From Sinorhizobium sp. B11 (GTDB lineage Bacteria; Pseudomonadota; Alphaproteobacteria; Rhizobiales; Rhizobiaceae): a stretch of DNA of 64,000 nucleotides. Under the pieces are notes generated by a model. It had not been told where the DNA came from. It worked only from the letters and a program-made list of their open reading frames with translations, and ran no database searches. The position numbers and the translations under genes are program-made. The stretch covers positions 620,001 to 684,000 of the forward strand of contig CP091034.1 in NCBI GenBank assembly GCA_039725955.1, read 5' to 3'. Below, one piece after another: positions 15,900 through 25,845 of the stretch. How positions within the stretch are numbered: the stretch's first letter is position 1; each line of letters opens with the position of its first letter.

Positions 15900-17987
15900 A
15901 TGGCGCAACCACCTGCACTACCCCTTCCGAAAGCCGCCCCAAGTCTGCGTGATATCGGTTTTGCCTTGGGCATCATCGGTATTATCTGCATCCTCTTCCT
16001 GCCGATCCCGCCGTTTTTGATCGACATGGGCTTGGCCTTCTCGATCGCCTTCTCGGTGCTGATCCTCATGGTCGCGCTGTGGATCCAGAAACCTCTCGAA
16101 TTCTCGTCCTTCCCGACCATCCTTCTGATCGCGACAATGACGCGACTGGCGTTGAACATCGCCACGACACGCGTCATCCTTTCGCACGGCAACGAGGGAC
16201 ATGACGCGGCGGGCGGCGTCATCGCCGGCTTTGCAAGCCTGGTCATGTCCGGCGACTTCGTCATCGGTCTGATCGTCTTCCTGATCCTCATCACCATCAA
16301 CTTCATCGTCATCACCAAGGGTGCGACGCGTATCGCGGAAGTGGGCGCGCGTTTTACCCTGGACGCCATCCCCGGCAAGCAGATGTCGATCGACGCCGAC
16401 CTTTCGGCCGGCATCATCGACGAGAAGGAAGCCCAGCGCCGCCGCAAGGAACTGGAAGAGGAAAGCTCTTTCTTCGGTGCGATGGACGGTGCCTCGAAAT
16501 TCGTTCGCGGTGACGCTGTCGCCGGTCTTCTGATTACCGCCATCAACGTCTTCGGCGGCATCATCATCGGCTATTTCCGCCATGGCATGCCGATCGGCGA
16601 AGCAGCTGACGTTTTCGTCAAGTTGTCGGTCGGTGACGGCCTCGTCTCGCAGATGCCGGCCCTCATCGTCTCGCTCGCCGCCGGCCTGCTCGTCTCGCGC
16701 GGCGGCACCACAGGCTCCACCGACCAGGCGGTCGTCAATCAGCTGAGCGGCTATCCCCGCGCACTCTCCGTCTCGGCCGTGCTGATGTTCGTCCTCGCTC
16801 TGATGCCGGGCCTGCCGTTTGTGCCCTTCGTGATCCTCGGTAGTCTTCTCGCCTTCGGCGCCTGGTTCATTCCGCGTCAGGCCGAAGCCGAAAATCTGCT
16901 TCGCCGTGAAGCCGAGGAAAAGAAGGTCGTCCAGACCAAGGAGCTCGAAAAGGACTCGGTCAAAGCGGTTCTGCGCACGTCCGAAATCGAGCTTGCTCTC
17001 GGCAAGATGGTTTCGACCCGCCTGCTCGGCGCCCATCAGGAACTCGCCTTCCGCGTCGGCAAGATGCGCAAGAAGTTCGCCACCCAATACGGTTTCGTCG
17101 TGCCGGAAATCAAGGTCACCGACGATATCGGCATCCCCGAGAAGTCGTATCAGATCCGCATCCACGGCACGACTGTCGCCTCGAATCTGCTGCGTGTCGG
17201 CGAAGTTCTCGTCGTCACCGGCGCCGGTCGCAAGCCGAGCATTCCCGGCGACGAAATCCGCGAACCCGCTTTCGGCATGCCGGCGGTTTCGATCCTCGAA
17301 AACTTCGCCGAAGATTTGAAGCGTGAAGGTTTCCAGCCGATCGACAACGTCTCGGTCGTGCTGACGCATATGAGCGAGGTTATCAGAAACAACCTGCCGC
17401 AGCTTCTGTCCTATAAGGACGTGAAGATCCTGATCGATCGTCTCGACCCTGAATACAAGAAGCTCGCGGATGAGATCTGCTCGTCCCACATGTCCTATTC
17501 GGGCCTGCAGGCGGTGCTGAAGCTGCTTCTTGCCGAACGCGTCTCGATCCGTAACCTGCACCTCATTCTGGAAGCGGTCGCAGAACTTGCCCCGCATGTC
17601 AGGAAGACGGAGCAGATCGTCGAGCACGTCCGCATCCGTATGGCCCAGCAGCTTTGCGGCGACCTTGCCGACAACGGCGTGCTGCGCGTGCTGCGGCTCG
17701 GCAGCAAATGGGACCTCGCCTTCCACCAGGCGCTCAAGCGCGATGCCAAGGGCGAAGTCGTCGAATTCGACATTGATCCGCGCACGCTCGAAGAGTTCAG
17801 CGAACAGGCGACGAAAGTTATCCGTGAATTCATGGACAGAGGCCTGCCTTTCGCCCTTGTCACCTCACCGGAAACGCGCTCCTATGTCCGCATGATCATC
17901 GAGCGACTCTTCGCAACACTTCCCGTTCTCTCGCATGTGGAACTGGCCAAGGGCATCGAAATCAAGATTCTGGGCTCGATTTCATGA
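15900..17987 (+). CDS. flhA: Flagellar export protein FlhA
   Basis: At 695 residues this is the full length of the family. About eight membrane segments fill residues 18-325, with the conserved [13 protein letters not shown] loop near 78-90. Charged residues of the FHIPEP region follow ([20 protein letters not shown], about 140-160). The cytoplasmic domain (about 340-695) contains [11 protein letters not shown] and ends [15 protein letters not shown]. FlhA forms the nonameric export ring and binds substrate-chaperone complexes. Its last four bases overlap fliR. Confidence 0.97.
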   Translation: MAQPPALPLPKAAPSLRDIGFALGIIGIICILFLPIPPFLIDMGLAFSIAFSVLILMVALWIQKPLEFSSFPTILLIATMTRLALNIATTRVILSHGNEGHDAAGGVIAGFASLVMSGDFVIGLIVFLILITINFIVITKGATRIAEVGARFTLDAIPGKQMSIDADLSAGIIDEKEAQRRRKELEEESSFFGAMDGASKFVRGDAVAGLLITAINVFGGIIIGYFRHGMPIGEAADVFVKLSVGDGLVSQMPALIVSLAAGLLVSRGGTTGSTDQAVVNQLSGYPRALSVSAVLMFVLALMPGLPFVPFVILGSLLAFGAWFIPRQAEAENLLRREAEEKKVVQTKELEKDSVKAVLRTSEIELALGKMVSTRLLGAHQELAFRVGKMRKKFATQYGFVVPEIKVTDDIGIPEKSYQIRIHGTTVASNLLRVGEVLVVTGAGRKPSIPGDEIREPAFGMPAVSILENFAEDLKREGFQPIDNVSVVLTHMSEVIRNNLPQLLSYKDVKILIDRLDPEYKKLADEICSSHMSYSGLQAVLKLLLAERVSIRNLHLILEAVAELAPHVRKTEQIVEHVRIRMAQQLCGDLADNGVLRVLRLGSKWDLAFHQALKRDAKGEVVEFDIDPRTLEEFSEQATKVIREFMDRGLPFALVTSPETRSYVRMIIERLFATLPVLSHVELAKGIEIKILGSIS

Positions 17988-18736
17988 TTTCAGACCCGCA
18001 AGGGACAGTTCTGGCGCTGTTTCTGGTTTTCTGCCGGATCGGTGGCTGCGTGCTGACCCTTCCGGGTTTTTCGTCGGGCCGCGTGCCGGAGCAATTGCGC
18101 GTCTTCATTGCAGGCGCGCTTTCGCTTGCCGTTCTGCCGGTGCTCTGGGACACGGTCTATCCGTCGGTCCACACCAGTTCCGGCACCTATATCGGCCTGA
18201 TTTTCAGCGAATCACTGATCGGTGTGATGTATGGCATGCTCGCCAGGCTCTATACGCTCGGTCTGCAGTTCGCGGCCACGATCGTCTCGATGATGGTCGG
18301 CTACACGCAGCCGAGCACGTCTGACATCGTCGAAGATTCGCCCGAAATCAGTCTGACGGCCTTTATCACGATGACCGGCCTGATGGTTCTCTTCATCATG
18401 GATTTCCATCACATCGTTTTCCGCGCGCTGATCGATTCCTACACGACCATGCCTTTCGGCGGGTTGATGCAGTTGCGCTCTACGCTCATCACCTTCACGG
18501 ATACGCTGGAGCAGACCACCTACATCATGCTGCGGCTTTCGAGCCCCTATTTGATTTACGGACTGATCTTCAACATCTCGATCGGCTTCATCAACAAGCT
18601 CGCGCCGCAGATCCCGGTCTACTTCATCTCCACGCCCTATCTGCTCATGGGCGGCCTCTTCCTGCTCTATTTCTCGATCGCTGCATTGATCAGCCAGTTC
18701 GCCCAATCCTTCGGCAGCATATTCGTGGGAAAGTGA
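17984..18736 (+). CDS. fliR: Flagellar export gate protein FliR
   Basis: This 250-residue protein has about six membrane helices. Conserved features include [20 protein letters not shown] near residues 14-34 and [14 protein letters not shown] near 70-84. The C-terminal hydrophobic segment [20 protein letters not shown] is typical of the family. It starts inside the flhA stop (ATGA) and is followed by a small coiled-coil gene 6 bases later, in the same operon. Confidence 0.95.
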   Translation: MISDPQGTVLALFLVFCRIGGCVLTLPGFSSGRVPEQLRVFIAGALSLAVLPVLWDTVYPSVHTSSGTYIGLIFSESLIGVMYGMLARLYTLGLQFAATIVSMMVGYTQPSTSDIVEDSPEISLTAFITMTGLMVLFIMDFHHIVFRALIDSYTTMPFGGLMQLRSTLITFTDTLEQTTYIMLRLSSPYLIYGLIFNISIGFINKLAPQIPVYFISTPYLLMGGLFLLYFSIAALISQFAQSFGSIFVGK

Positions 18737-18742
18737 GGGGCG

Positions 18743-19153
18743 ATGATGGAGAAGAAGCGCTCCGACAAGCTCAAGCGTCTGGTCACGGTTCAGCGGCATC
18801 TCGAAAAAATGGCGGAGTACGATCTGGCGGAAACCAGCCGCCAGCGCGCCGAAGTCAATGCAGCCATGGATGTCGCCATTCTAGCGCTCGGCTCGCTGGA
18901 CCCTGTCCATCGTGCTTTCTCGCAGAGTTATGCCGATCGTTTCGGCAGGCTGAGCATCAAGGATCAACAATTGACCGGCATGCAGCAGGTCCATGAAATG
19001 CGCCTGACGCGTGAGCGCGCCAAGGGCGACCGGCTGGAGGAAAGCATGCTCGATGCCCTTCAGGCCGAGCGTCGTGAGGCGGATGACAATGCCGTCTACG
19101 ATGTAATCGATCAGCAGTTCGCAACGCCAGCCTCCAGCAAGCTTCAAAAATAA
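18743..19153 (+). CDS. Small coiled-coil flagellar protein, FliJ-like candidate
   Basis: This 136-residue protein is almost entirely charged helix (KKRSDKLKRLVTVQRHLEKM at the start; ERREADDN near the end) with no membrane segment or signal. The length and heptad-like composition resemble FliJ, the export ATPase stalk and chaperone escort, and FliJ is otherwise not evident in this window. GAGGGG lies just upstream of two adjacent ATGs (18743, 18746). It lies in one run with fliR. The FliJ assignment is an inference from size, composition and context. Confidence 0.5.
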   Translation: MMEKKRSDKLKRLVTVQRHLEKMAEYDLAETSRQRAEVNAAMDVAILALGSLDPVHRAFSQSYADRFGRLSIKDQQLTGMQQVHEMRLTRERAKGDRLEESMLDALQAERREADDNAVYDVIDQQFATPASSKLQK

Positions 19154-19187
19154 TAATCGCCACGATCTTACATTAGAGGATTGTAAC

Positions 19188-19754
19188 GTGGCTATTTCAC
19201 CCCCCAGCGATCTGGTGATGGACGTCGTCAAGGCGGCCGACCCCATGGAGGTTCAGGCTGCCCAGGAAAAGCTGAAAGCCAGCCGCGCCGCTTTTGCTGC
19301 GACAAGCCTGGCCGACAGCGGTAACGGTTTTTCTTCCGCAGTCGACATTCTCGACAACGTCAAGCAGAAGACCGGCCTGCACAATATCCAGAACCGCGAA
19401 AAGACCGAGGACGTGCCGGAAACCTACCGGAAGTTCGAGGCTATGGTTCTGCAGAATTTCGTGAAGTCCATGCTGCCGAGCGATGCCGAGAATGTCTTCG
19501 GCAAGGGCGCAACGGGCGATATCTGGAAAGGCATGATGGCCGAGCAGCTCGGCAACGTCATGGCTCAGGGCGACGGCATCGGAATTGCCAAGCAGATGTA
19601 TTCCGAGCAGTTGCGCCGCCAGGAAGGCAAGATCGTCAACGCCTCCACGGATGAAGACGACCGCAAGACTGCAATGAGCATGATCGACGACTTTCAACGC
19701 AAGACCTTCGGCACTCCGACTGCCGACAATAAGTCCGCAACAAGCGACGCATAA
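19188..19754 (+). CDS. flgJ: Rod-binding protein (FlgJ N-terminal domain)
   Basis: This 188-residue protein contains the rod-binding domain at about residues 78-140 (YRKFEAMVLQNFVKSMLPSD then GATGDIWKGMMAEQLGNVMA). It corresponds to the N-terminal half of enteric FlgJ, the rod cap; the muramidase half is absent. A separate lytic transglycosylase gene at 8649-9233 may provide that activity, so FlgJ functions appear split between two genes. The C-terminal 40 residues are polar and probably disordered. Confidence 0.85.
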   Translation: MAISPPSDLVMDVVKAADPMEVQAAQEKLKASRAAFAATSLADSGNGFSSAVDILDNVKQKTGLHNIQNREKTEDVPETYRKFEAMVLQNFVKSMLPSDAENVFGKGATGDIWKGMMAEQLGNVMAQGDGIGIAKQMYSEQLRRQEGKIVNASTDEDDRKTAMSMIDDFQRKTFGTPTADNKSATSDA

Positions 19755-19765
19755 TCGAGGATAAA

Positions 19766-20131
19766 ATGGAAATAGTTTCGAACGAATACAGGATCAAATC
19801 CGTTCTCGGGCGCCTCGAAATGATAATCGACAATGAGAACACTCGGATCGGCAGCGATCCGCAGTTCGATCTGAAGGTCTCCAATGCGCACAAGAGCCGG
19901 TGCCTGTACGAGCTCTCGATGCTCTTCCGCGACACCGATCCGGCCGAGCTTGCCGCTTCGCATCTGGACCAGCTTCATGGCCTCAAGAAGAAGCTTACGC
20001 TAAACGCCCGCCGCGTCGAAGCGCATCTGGAGGCGGTTCGCGCCGTTGCCGATCTCTTGAAGAACGCCGTGCAGGATGCCGATGCTGACGGCACCTATTC
20101 CCAGGAACAGTTCGCCGCGCGGGATGCCTGA
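19766..20131 (+). CDS. Small flagellar-operon protein, possible FlgN-type chaperone
   Basis: I do not recognise this 121-residue protein by sequence. It is helical and charged throughout, cytoplasmic, with no signal or membrane segment. Features seen include an N-terminal helix (IKSVLGRLEMIIDNENTRIG) and a basic middle segment HGLKKKLTLNARRVEAHLEA. Size and predicted shape suit FlgN, the chaperone of FlgK and FlgL, which is otherwise missing here; this is only an inference. Its stop codon overlaps the next start by one base. Confidence 0.45.
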   Translation: MEIVSNEYRIKSVLGRLEMIIDNENTRIGSDPQFDLKVSNAHKSRCLYELSMLFRDTDPAELAASHLDQLHGLKKKLTLNARRVEAHLEAVRAVADLLKNAVQDADADGTYSQEQFAARDA

Positions 20132-20673
20132 TGATCAAGCTCGTCCTCACAGGCGTCTGGGTCTGCGCCGTCACGTTGGCATCGGTCTATTTCTCGGTGA
20201 ACATGGCGACTGCGCCGGCGCCGGTTGAAGCGGATACCAAGCAAAGCGCGCTCGAGCTGGTGAAGGGCGAGACGATCACCGTGCCCGTTATCGGCAACGG
20301 TGCGGTCAACGGTTATTTCCTCGGCCGCATCTCCTTCATGATGCACAAGGATATGATCGCAGGCCTCAACCTGCCGATCACGGAAATGACGACCGACGAA
20401 CTCTTCAGCCTGCTCGTCGGTAACAAGATGATCGACGTCTCCAATATCAAGGCCTTCGATCCCGGGGCTTTCCGCGAACAGATCAAGAAGGGCATGAACG
20501 AGCGTCTCGGCGGCGAATATGTGGCCGATGTCATGCTGGAGCAGCTCGACTATCTGTCGAAGGAAGACGTGAAGGAAACCTCCGGCGGCAAGCCGCAGAA
20601 GGTTGGAGCGCCGGTCAAGATCGTCGAGACCGCGCCCGCGTCCGAAACGCCGGCTCCCTCGGCCAGTCACTGA
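20131..20673 (+). CDS. Membrane-anchored flagellar-operon protein of unknown function
   Basis: This 180-residue protein has a single N-terminal membrane helix (about 3-25: LVLTGVWVCAVTLASVYFSV) and a periplasmic remainder. The topology resembles FliL, but I see no FliL signature. A mixed domain spans about 45-150 and contains ELFSLLVGNKMIDVSNIKAF. The tail is rich in Pro, Ala, Ser and Thr. It is the last gene of the motility block, directly before a strong terminator, and is coupled by TGATG to the gene before it. A role at the stator or basal body is plausible but unproven. Confidence 0.5.
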   Translation: MIKLVLTGVWVCAVTLASVYFSVNMATAPAPVEADTKQSALELVKGETITVPVIGNGAVNGYFLGRISFMMHKDMIAGLNLPITEMTTDELFSLLVGNKMIDVSNIKAFDPGAFREQIKKGMNERLGGEYVADVMLEQLDYLSKEDVKETSGGKPQKVGAPVKIVETAPASETPAPSASH

Positions 20674-20694
20674 TCACCATTGATCGGTCAATTC

Positions 20695-20722
20695 AAAACG
20701 GCGCCGAAAGGCGCCGTTTTTT
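20695..20722 (+). terminator. Strong terminator closing the motility block
   Basis: AAAACGGCGCC (20695-20705) and GGCGCCGTTTT (20710-20720) form a perfect 11-bp stem on a GAAA loop, ending in a T run. Between it and the next gene (20963) lie about 240 bases that include the palindrome ATGCGCGCAT (20752-20761) and presumably the promoter of the glycosyltransferase gene. Confidence 0.95.
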
Positions 20723-20962
20723 GCGTTCTCGTCTTGGTTAATGAACTACTTATGCGCGCATGAAAATCCAAAGGTTTTTCCTAAGGGTTGTTTGAAGCGG
20801 AGTTGATATAAACGCGGCACAAGCTTGGGATGATGCCGCCACGGGTTGGGGGAAATCGCTTCAGGCGGGACGCCGCTGGTCCTCACAAGACCTCCGCTGC
20901 GGAAATGTGGGCTTGTTTTCCAGGATGTCGGGCGCATGACGCACCCTCGGCAGGAGGTTGGA

Positions 20963-21811
20963 ATGAATTTGATTGCAAACTTCGCGGTGCTTGCATCGCG
21001 GCGGACGATTTTCGATCTGCCGGTCTGCGATCTCGGCTGGGACGACGCGCTGGTTTTCATCAACGAACTGGCTTCCATCCCTGTCGGGCAGACCGTGGTT
21101 TGCTTCGTCAACGCTCACAACATGCTGACCGCCCTGGGCGACGACGAATACTATCAGATCATGTCGCATAATCTGGTCCTGCCCGATGGCATCGGCCTCA
21201 ACATCGCATCCCAGGTCACGCATGGTTCGCCATTTCCCGCCAATCTGAACGGTACCGATTTCGTGCCGGCATTCCTGACCTTCATGGAAACGCCGCGCCG
21301 TATCGGTCTGATCGGCGGCGCGCGTGCGGTTGTCGAGAAGGCGGCCGAGAACTTTTCCCGGCATACGCCCTGGCACGAATTCTTCGTCATCTCCGACGGC
21401 TTTTTCGACAAGGCAAATCCGGAAGCTGTTACCGCCGAAGTGGAGCGTCAGAAGCTCGATATCCTGATTGTCGGCATGGGCACGCCGCTGCAGGAAAAAT
21501 GGGTTCACCAGAATATCCGCGCCGATCACGCGCGTCTCGTCCTGACGGTCGGTGCACTTTTCGATTTCGTTTCCGGCACCGTCCCCCGCGCGCCGAAGAC
21601 CGTGCGCATGATGCGTCTCGAATGGGCCTATCGCCTGGTGCAGGAGCCGGCGCGCCTCTGGCGCCGTTATATTATCGGTATCCCGATTTTCCTCTTCCGG
21701 GTCTTCCAGTATCGCTTCAGCCGGCGCGCGCGTATTCTCAGCCAGCCGGTTGAACCGACGCACGCTGCGGGCGAACAGAAGAGAATCGAGCAGATGAAGA
21801 AAGCCGGCTGA
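20963..21811 (+). CDS. WecG/TagA/CpsF-family glycosyltransferase
   Basis: This 282-residue enzyme of the family transfers an amino-sugar residue to a lipid-linked sugar during polysaccharide or teichoic acid assembly. The family core is at about residues 25-215: VVCFVNAHNMLTAL, LVLPDGIGL, LNGTDFVPAFL, IGLIGG, ILIVGMGTPLQEKWVHQ and GALFDFVSGTVPRAPKTVRM. The start at 20963 is chosen for AGGAGG just upstream; the frame stays open to 20846 without such a site. The C-terminal hydrophobic-basic helix suggests peripheral membrane binding. The next gene encodes a chain-length-type protein, so both probably serve a surface polysaccharide. Confidence 0.87.
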   Translation: MNLIANFAVLASRRTIFDLPVCDLGWDDALVFINELASIPVGQTVVCFVNAHNMLTALGDDEYYQIMSHNLVLPDGIGLNIASQVTHGSPFPANLNGTDFVPAFLTFMETPRRIGLIGGARAVVEKAAENFSRHTPWHEFFVISDGFFDKANPEAVTAEVERQKLDILIVGMGTPLQEKWVHQNIRADHARLVLTVGALFDFVSGTVPRAPKTVRMMRLEWAYRLVQEPARLWRRYIIGIPIFLFRVFQYRFSRRARILSQPVEPTHAAGEQKRIEQMKKAG

Positions 21812-21923
21812 TTACAGATTTCTGCAGGCTGCGGTTAACCATTTCTTTGCCATATATATTTAGAGTAGCTTAATCATCCGCGTCGGCGCGGTTGAGCGAA
21901 CTCGGCTATCATGCGCATGAGAT

Positions 21924-23708
21924 GTGACGCCAATGCACGATTCCAGGGCGAAAAGCAGTTTCCATGATCGCGCAACCAGCTTCTCGCGCGGCCAGCGGCA
22001 AAGTCACGCGGAAGAGAGTACCGGTGCACCGGAGATCCGCCCTTCGGAAGCCGAACTGCTGCACGCCATAAGCCGGCTGCTCGATGAGCAGCGCGCGAAA
22101 GCGCGGCAGACTGAACCGCTGGTCGATCGGATCGAAACGATCCTCGGTTCGCGCCTTCAGGCTGCTAACGATATCTCTTCCGTTTCCGCTCCCGCTTTTG
22201 AGCCCTCTTCTCCCGCAGCGGAGCCAGCGACGCAATACCTCCAGGTTCATCACGTCGCTCCCGTCGAAAAAGCACCCGTTTTGCCGGTCTCACGCAAAAT
22301 AGGGCGCACGAAATGGGGCAGGAGCGCCCTCGTCATTGTTGCCCTCTCGTTCGTTGGTGCTGCCACCCCCGTCCTGATGCCATCCGCACCCGTGCGTTAC
22401 ACAGCAGAAACGACGCTTGCCGTGGATGCGGGCGCAGGCGACCGGGCTGCGCTTGTCGGGGAAACCGTCAGAAGGCTGTTCTCGGTACCTGTCATCACCT
22501 CAGCTGTTGCAGCACTGAAGCTGGACCGCGATCCGGAATTTGCCGGCAGCAATGCCAATGCACTTGGTGTTGCCCTCGAGCTTCTCTCCGGCAGCGGCGC
22601 GGCGGCTGATCCGGCATCGCGCGCCGAGGCCGCGCTGAAATCTGCCCTCGCGATTATTCCCGATGACCGCACTGGCACGATCCGCCTGATGGTAACGACG
22701 GCCGATGGCGACAAATCGACACGAATCGCCATGCGGTTGTCCGATGCGGTGACCGGCGGCAGTGCCGCGAGCAAGGCGGCCGAGACGGCCACTGCCTTGA
22801 AAAAAGAAAATGATCAGGCTCAGGCAGAGCTCATGGCTTTTGGCCAGAAGAACGGCGAGGGCAATGTCAAGGTTGCGACGCAATTGCAGCGTCAGATCGC
22901 CGGCCTCGATGCCGATCTCAAGAATGCCGACGACAATATCCTGACCGCCAAGGAACAGGCCGACAAGCTGAGGGCCGCCAAGCTCGCGGACGTGCTGGAA
23001 GGCTCGCTCACTTCGGATATGATCTCACCCGCCCTGCAGGATCTGCGCGACAGATACGCGATTGCCAAGACGGCGCTCGCGCAGCTTTCGGCAGACCTTG
23101 GGCCGCGCCATCCGCGCCTGCTCCAGCAGCAGTCCGAGGTCGACGGTCTGAAGGACAGCATCGGCAAGGAACTTGTGCGCCTCGCCCAGAACGCAAGTGG
23201 GACAGCCAAGGCTGCCGTCGATGCGCGCAGGCAACTGAGCGACCGTCGCAACGCGCTCATTGCCCAGAGCCGCGATACCGGCGTCGATCTCGCCAAGCTG
23301 ACCGAGTTGCGGGAAAAGGCCTCTGCGGCCCGCTCGCGCCTGGAAGAAGAGGTTTCCACGACAGGTGCCATCGGCGACGGCAGGGTTACGGTTCGCAAAC
23401 CCGCTCTTGTGCTGCCGGTTCCCGGTGGCAGCAGTTTCGCTTTCAATGCCTTGCTGGGCGGCCTTGCAGGTCTGGTCGTAGGCCTCGGCTTCGTTTTTCT
23501 GCCGCGTCGCTTCCGCTGGCAGTCTGAACAGGTGCCGGTCCTGCCGGTTGAAATTCCCGTCCAGGCTCAAATTCTCGCCCCTGTGGCCGAACTTGTGCAG
23601 GTCCCCGAACCGGAGTTGGTCCCGCAGACGGCGGACGAGGTCGATGCATTGCGCTCGCAGATCGCCAGCCTGCGCGATCGCCTACACGCCCACCAGGCTT
23701 CCCGATAG
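21924..23708 (+). CDS. Wzz/GumC-like polysaccharide chain-length determinant
   Basis: This 594-residue membrane protein has a polar cytoplasmic N terminus (about 1-128) and a first membrane helix at about 133-153 (SALVIVALSFVGAATPVLM). A periplasmic domain (155-490) includes a long coiled coil (about 290-480), and a second helix follows at about 500-522 (FNALLGGLAGLVVGLGFVFL). This is the polysaccharide co-polymerase layout, without the C-terminal tyrosine kinase of BY-kinases. The start could be GTG 21924 or ATG 21933; neither has a clear ribosome binding site. An unusual point is the long N-terminal cytoplasmic extension. It lies 112 bases behind the glycosyltransferase. Confidence 0.75.
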   Translation: MTPMHDSRAKSSFHDRATSFSRGQRQSHAEESTGAPEIRPSEAELLHAISRLLDEQRAKARQTEPLVDRIETILGSRLQAANDISSVSAPAFEPSSPAAEPATQYLQVHHVAPVEKAPVLPVSRKIGRTKWGRSALVIVALSFVGAATPVLMPSAPVRYTAETTLAVDAGAGDRAALVGETVRRLFSVPVITSAVAALKLDRDPEFAGSNANALGVALELLSGSGAAADPASRAEAALKSALAIIPDDRTGTIRLMVTTADGDKSTRIAMRLSDAVTGGSAASKAAETATALKKENDQAQAELMAFGQKNGEGNVKVATQLQRQIAGLDADLKNADDNILTAKEQADKLRAAKLADVLEGSLTSDMISPALQDLRDRYAIAKTALAQLSADLGPRHPRLLQQQSEVDGLKDSIGKELVRLAQNASGTAKAAVDARRQLSDRRNALIAQSRDTGVDLAKLTELREKASAARSRLEEEVSTTGAIGDGRVTVRKPALVLPVPGGSSFAFNALLGGLAGLVVGLGFVFLPRRFRWQSEQVPVLPVEIPVQAQILAPVAELVQVPEPELVPQTADEVDALRSQIASLRDRLHAHQASR

Positions 23709-23828
23709 GCGAACGCCCGACGGCAGATTGCTCTTGCAATTGCCGTTTTTAAACGGGATAGGGCGTTATCGGGAAATCATTCCCGTCGCGGGCGAATAGA
23801 CTGGCGCGAAACTGGGCGGAGAAGACGC

Positions 23829-24728
23829 GTGACGACAGTAATCGACGGCAAGCAGGTTGCCGCATCCGTAATCGAAACCGTGAAATCGGCAAATGCTGCG
23901 CTTGAGGCTGCCAAGGGCGTACGGACGGGCCTTGCGGTCATCATCGTCGGCGACGATCCGGCGAGCCACACCTATGTCAGCTCCAAGAGCCGAATGGCCA
24001 AGGAATGCGGCTTCAAATCCGTCCAGCACACGCTGCCGGTCGAGACGAGCCAGGAGGAGCTTGCCGCCCTCGTCGCCACGCTCAATGCCGATCCGTCGAT
24101 CCACGGCATTCTCGTGCAGCTGCCGCTGCCCAAACATCTCGACAGCGAGGCGATCATCCAGTCGATCCTGCCGGAGAAGGATGTCGATGGCCTGAGTGTC
24201 GTCAATGCCGGCAAGCTTGCGACCGGTGACCTGAAGACCGGCCTCGTCTCCTGCACGCCGGCCGGCGCCATGGTTTTCGTCCGTCGCACCCATGGTGAGG
24301 ATCTTTCCGGCCTCAATGCCACCGTCATCGGCCGCTCCAACCTGTTCGGCAAGCCGATGGCGCAGCTTCTGCTGAATGCCAACGCGACGGTCACCATTGC
24401 CCATTCGCGCACCAAGGATCTCGCCGGCATCTGCCGCAATGCCGATATTCTGGTGGCCGCCGTCGGTCGTCCGGAAATGGTCAAAGCCGATTGGGTCAAG
24501 CCCGGTGCCACCGTCATCGATGTCGGCATCAACCGCATTGCCGCCCCCGAACGCGGCGAGGGGAAGACCCGCCTCGTCGGCGATGTCGCTTTTGCCGAGG
24601 TTTCTCCGGTTGCTGCCGTCATCACCCCGGTTCCGGGTGGCGTCGGCCCGATGACGATCGCCATGCTGATGGCCAATACGGTGATTGCCGCCCATCGTTC
24701 GGCAGGACTGACGCCGCCGGTATTCTGA
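23829..24728 (+). CDS. folD: Bifunctional methylenetetrahydrofolate dehydrogenase/cyclohydrolase FolD
   Basis: This 299-residue enzyme interconverts methylene- and formyl-tetrahydrofolate with NADP. The catalytic Lys53 lies in [14 protein letters not shown]. The region around 165-185 carries [17 protein letters not shown] for NADP binding, and [14 protein letters not shown] is near 268-282. GTG at 23829 is the probable start (GGCGGAG upstream). It is convergent with aglR, with 14 bases between the two stops. Confidence 0.97.
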   Translation: MTTVIDGKQVAASVIETVKSANAALEAAKGVRTGLAVIIVGDDPASHTYVSSKSRMAKECGFKSVQHTLPVETSQEELAALVATLNADPSIHGILVQLPLPKHLDSEAIIQSILPEKDVDGLSVVNAGKLATGDLKTGLVSCTPAGAMVFVRRTHGEDLSGLNATVIGRSNLFGKPMAQLLLNANATVTIAHSRTKDLAGICRNADILVAAVGRPEMVKADWVKPGATVIDVGINRIAAPERGEGKTRLVGDVAFAEVSPVAAVITPVPGGVGPMTIAMLMANTVIAAHRSAGLTPPVF

Positions 24729-24742
24729 TCATCCCCCTTTAA

Positions 24743-25768
24743 TCAACTCTGGGGCGCGGCGCCTGTCGAGGCCCTGACGATCAACTCGGTCTTCCAGAGT
24801 TCCTGTTCGGGGAAGGGGCCCGCCTGCTTGACCGTACCGATGAGCCGCTGCGCGATGCGCACGCCGGCCGCCCGCAGCGACGAGCGTGTCGTCGTCAGCG
24901 GCACGGAGAAATTCTCCGGCTTCAGGAGCGGCAGAACATCGTCATGGGCGATCAGCGAAATGTCCTCGCCGAGTTTCAATCCGGCTTGATTGACGGCGCG
25001 GATTGCACCGAGCGCAAGCACCGTACTGGAGCATAAAATGGCGGTTGGCCGATCCGGAAGCTGCAGGAAGCGCTCCATGGCGATCAGTCCTTCCTCGTCC
25101 GTCATGACCGTATGGCTCGTGCAGTCTTCCTCTAGCTCCAACCCGCGTTCGGCCAGCGCGGCAATGAGCCCGTTCCTGCGGCGAATGGCGAAATCGAGAT
25201 GCAGCGGCCCGTTCATCAGCGCAAAGCGCGTGTGGCCGAGCTGCAGGAGAAGCCTCGCTGCATCGTAGAAAGCCGCCTCATTGTCGATGTCGAGATAGGG
25301 ATAGTCCGGTTCCGAGCCGAAGGAGCGGCCATGCACCACGAAGGGCATGGAAAGCGACTTCAACATGGCAAGCCGCGGGTCGTGCCCGCGCATATAGGCT
25401 ACGAAGAGCGCGTCCACATTGCCGCTGATCGCGAGACGCCGCAGCGCTGCGACCTCGTCGTCCGGGTCGGCCGGCATGATGACGAAGTGAAAGTCATGAC
25501 GCACCGCTTCTTCGCCGAGACCGGTCAGGAACTCGCCGAAATGCACGTCCGATTGATGGCCGGGCGCTGTCGGCATGACGAGGCCGATCGAGCCGGCCTT
25601 GCCGGTGGCAAGCCGCTGGGCGGCCTTGTTGGGCCGGTATCCGGTTTCCTTGACCGCCCGGAGCACGCGTTCCCGGGTTGCCTCGTTGACCTCCGGATAG
25701 CCGTTGAGTGCGCGGCTCACAGTTGTCTGCGAAAGCCCCAGCAATTCCGATAGCTGTTTGAGATTCAC
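24743..25768 (-). CDS. aglR: LacI-family repressor AglR of the alpha-glucoside operon
   Basis: This 341-residue protein begins with the LacI helix-turn-helix LSELLGLSQTTVSRALNGYP (about 5-24) and the hinge helix KAAQRLATGKAG. A periplasmic-binding-like sugar domain spans about 60-335. GTG at 25768 is the likely start, with GGGAGGAA upstream. It is transcribed away from aglE, and two palindromes containing AAAGCGCTTT lie between them, which fits a repressor of both units. Its inducer is expected to be an alpha-glucoside. Confidence 0.9.
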   Translation of the reverse strand: MNLKQLSELLGLSQTTVSRALNGYPEVNEATRERVLRAVKETGYRPNKAAQRLATGKAGSIGLVMPTAPGHQSDVHFGEFLTGLGEEAVRHDFHFVIMPADPDDEVAALRRLAISGNVDALFVAYMRGHDPRLAMLKSLSMPFVVHGRSFGSEPDYPYLDIDNEAAFYDAARLLLQLGHTRFALMNGPLHLDFAIRRRNGLIAALAERGLELEEDCTSHTVMTDEEGLIAMERFLQLPDRPTAILCSSTVLALGAIRAVNQAGLKLGEDISLIAHDDVLPLLKPENFSVPLTTTRSSLRAAGVRIAQRLIGTVKQAGPFPEQELWKTELIVRASTGAAPQS

Positions 25769-25835
25769 CTGCTATGCTTCCTCCCGGCCTGCCCTGTGGC
25801 CGTAAAATAGTGGCCGCCGCCTCCCAATGGCTTCC

Positions 25836-25845
25836 AAAGCGCTTT
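25836..25845. promoter_or_regulatory. LacI-type operator near aglR
   Basis: The perfect palindrome AAAGCGCTTT lies 68 bases upstream of the aglR start. It is identical to the core of the second site near aglE, and the 160-base spacing would permit DNA looping. Confidence 0.75.

Noticed and set aside
15918..17726. 602-codon open frame on the - strand
   Set aside because: It lies entirely antisense to flhA, whose protein is clearly conserved; composition is the His/Asp/Arg-rich type expected from the opposite strand of GC-rich coding DNA.
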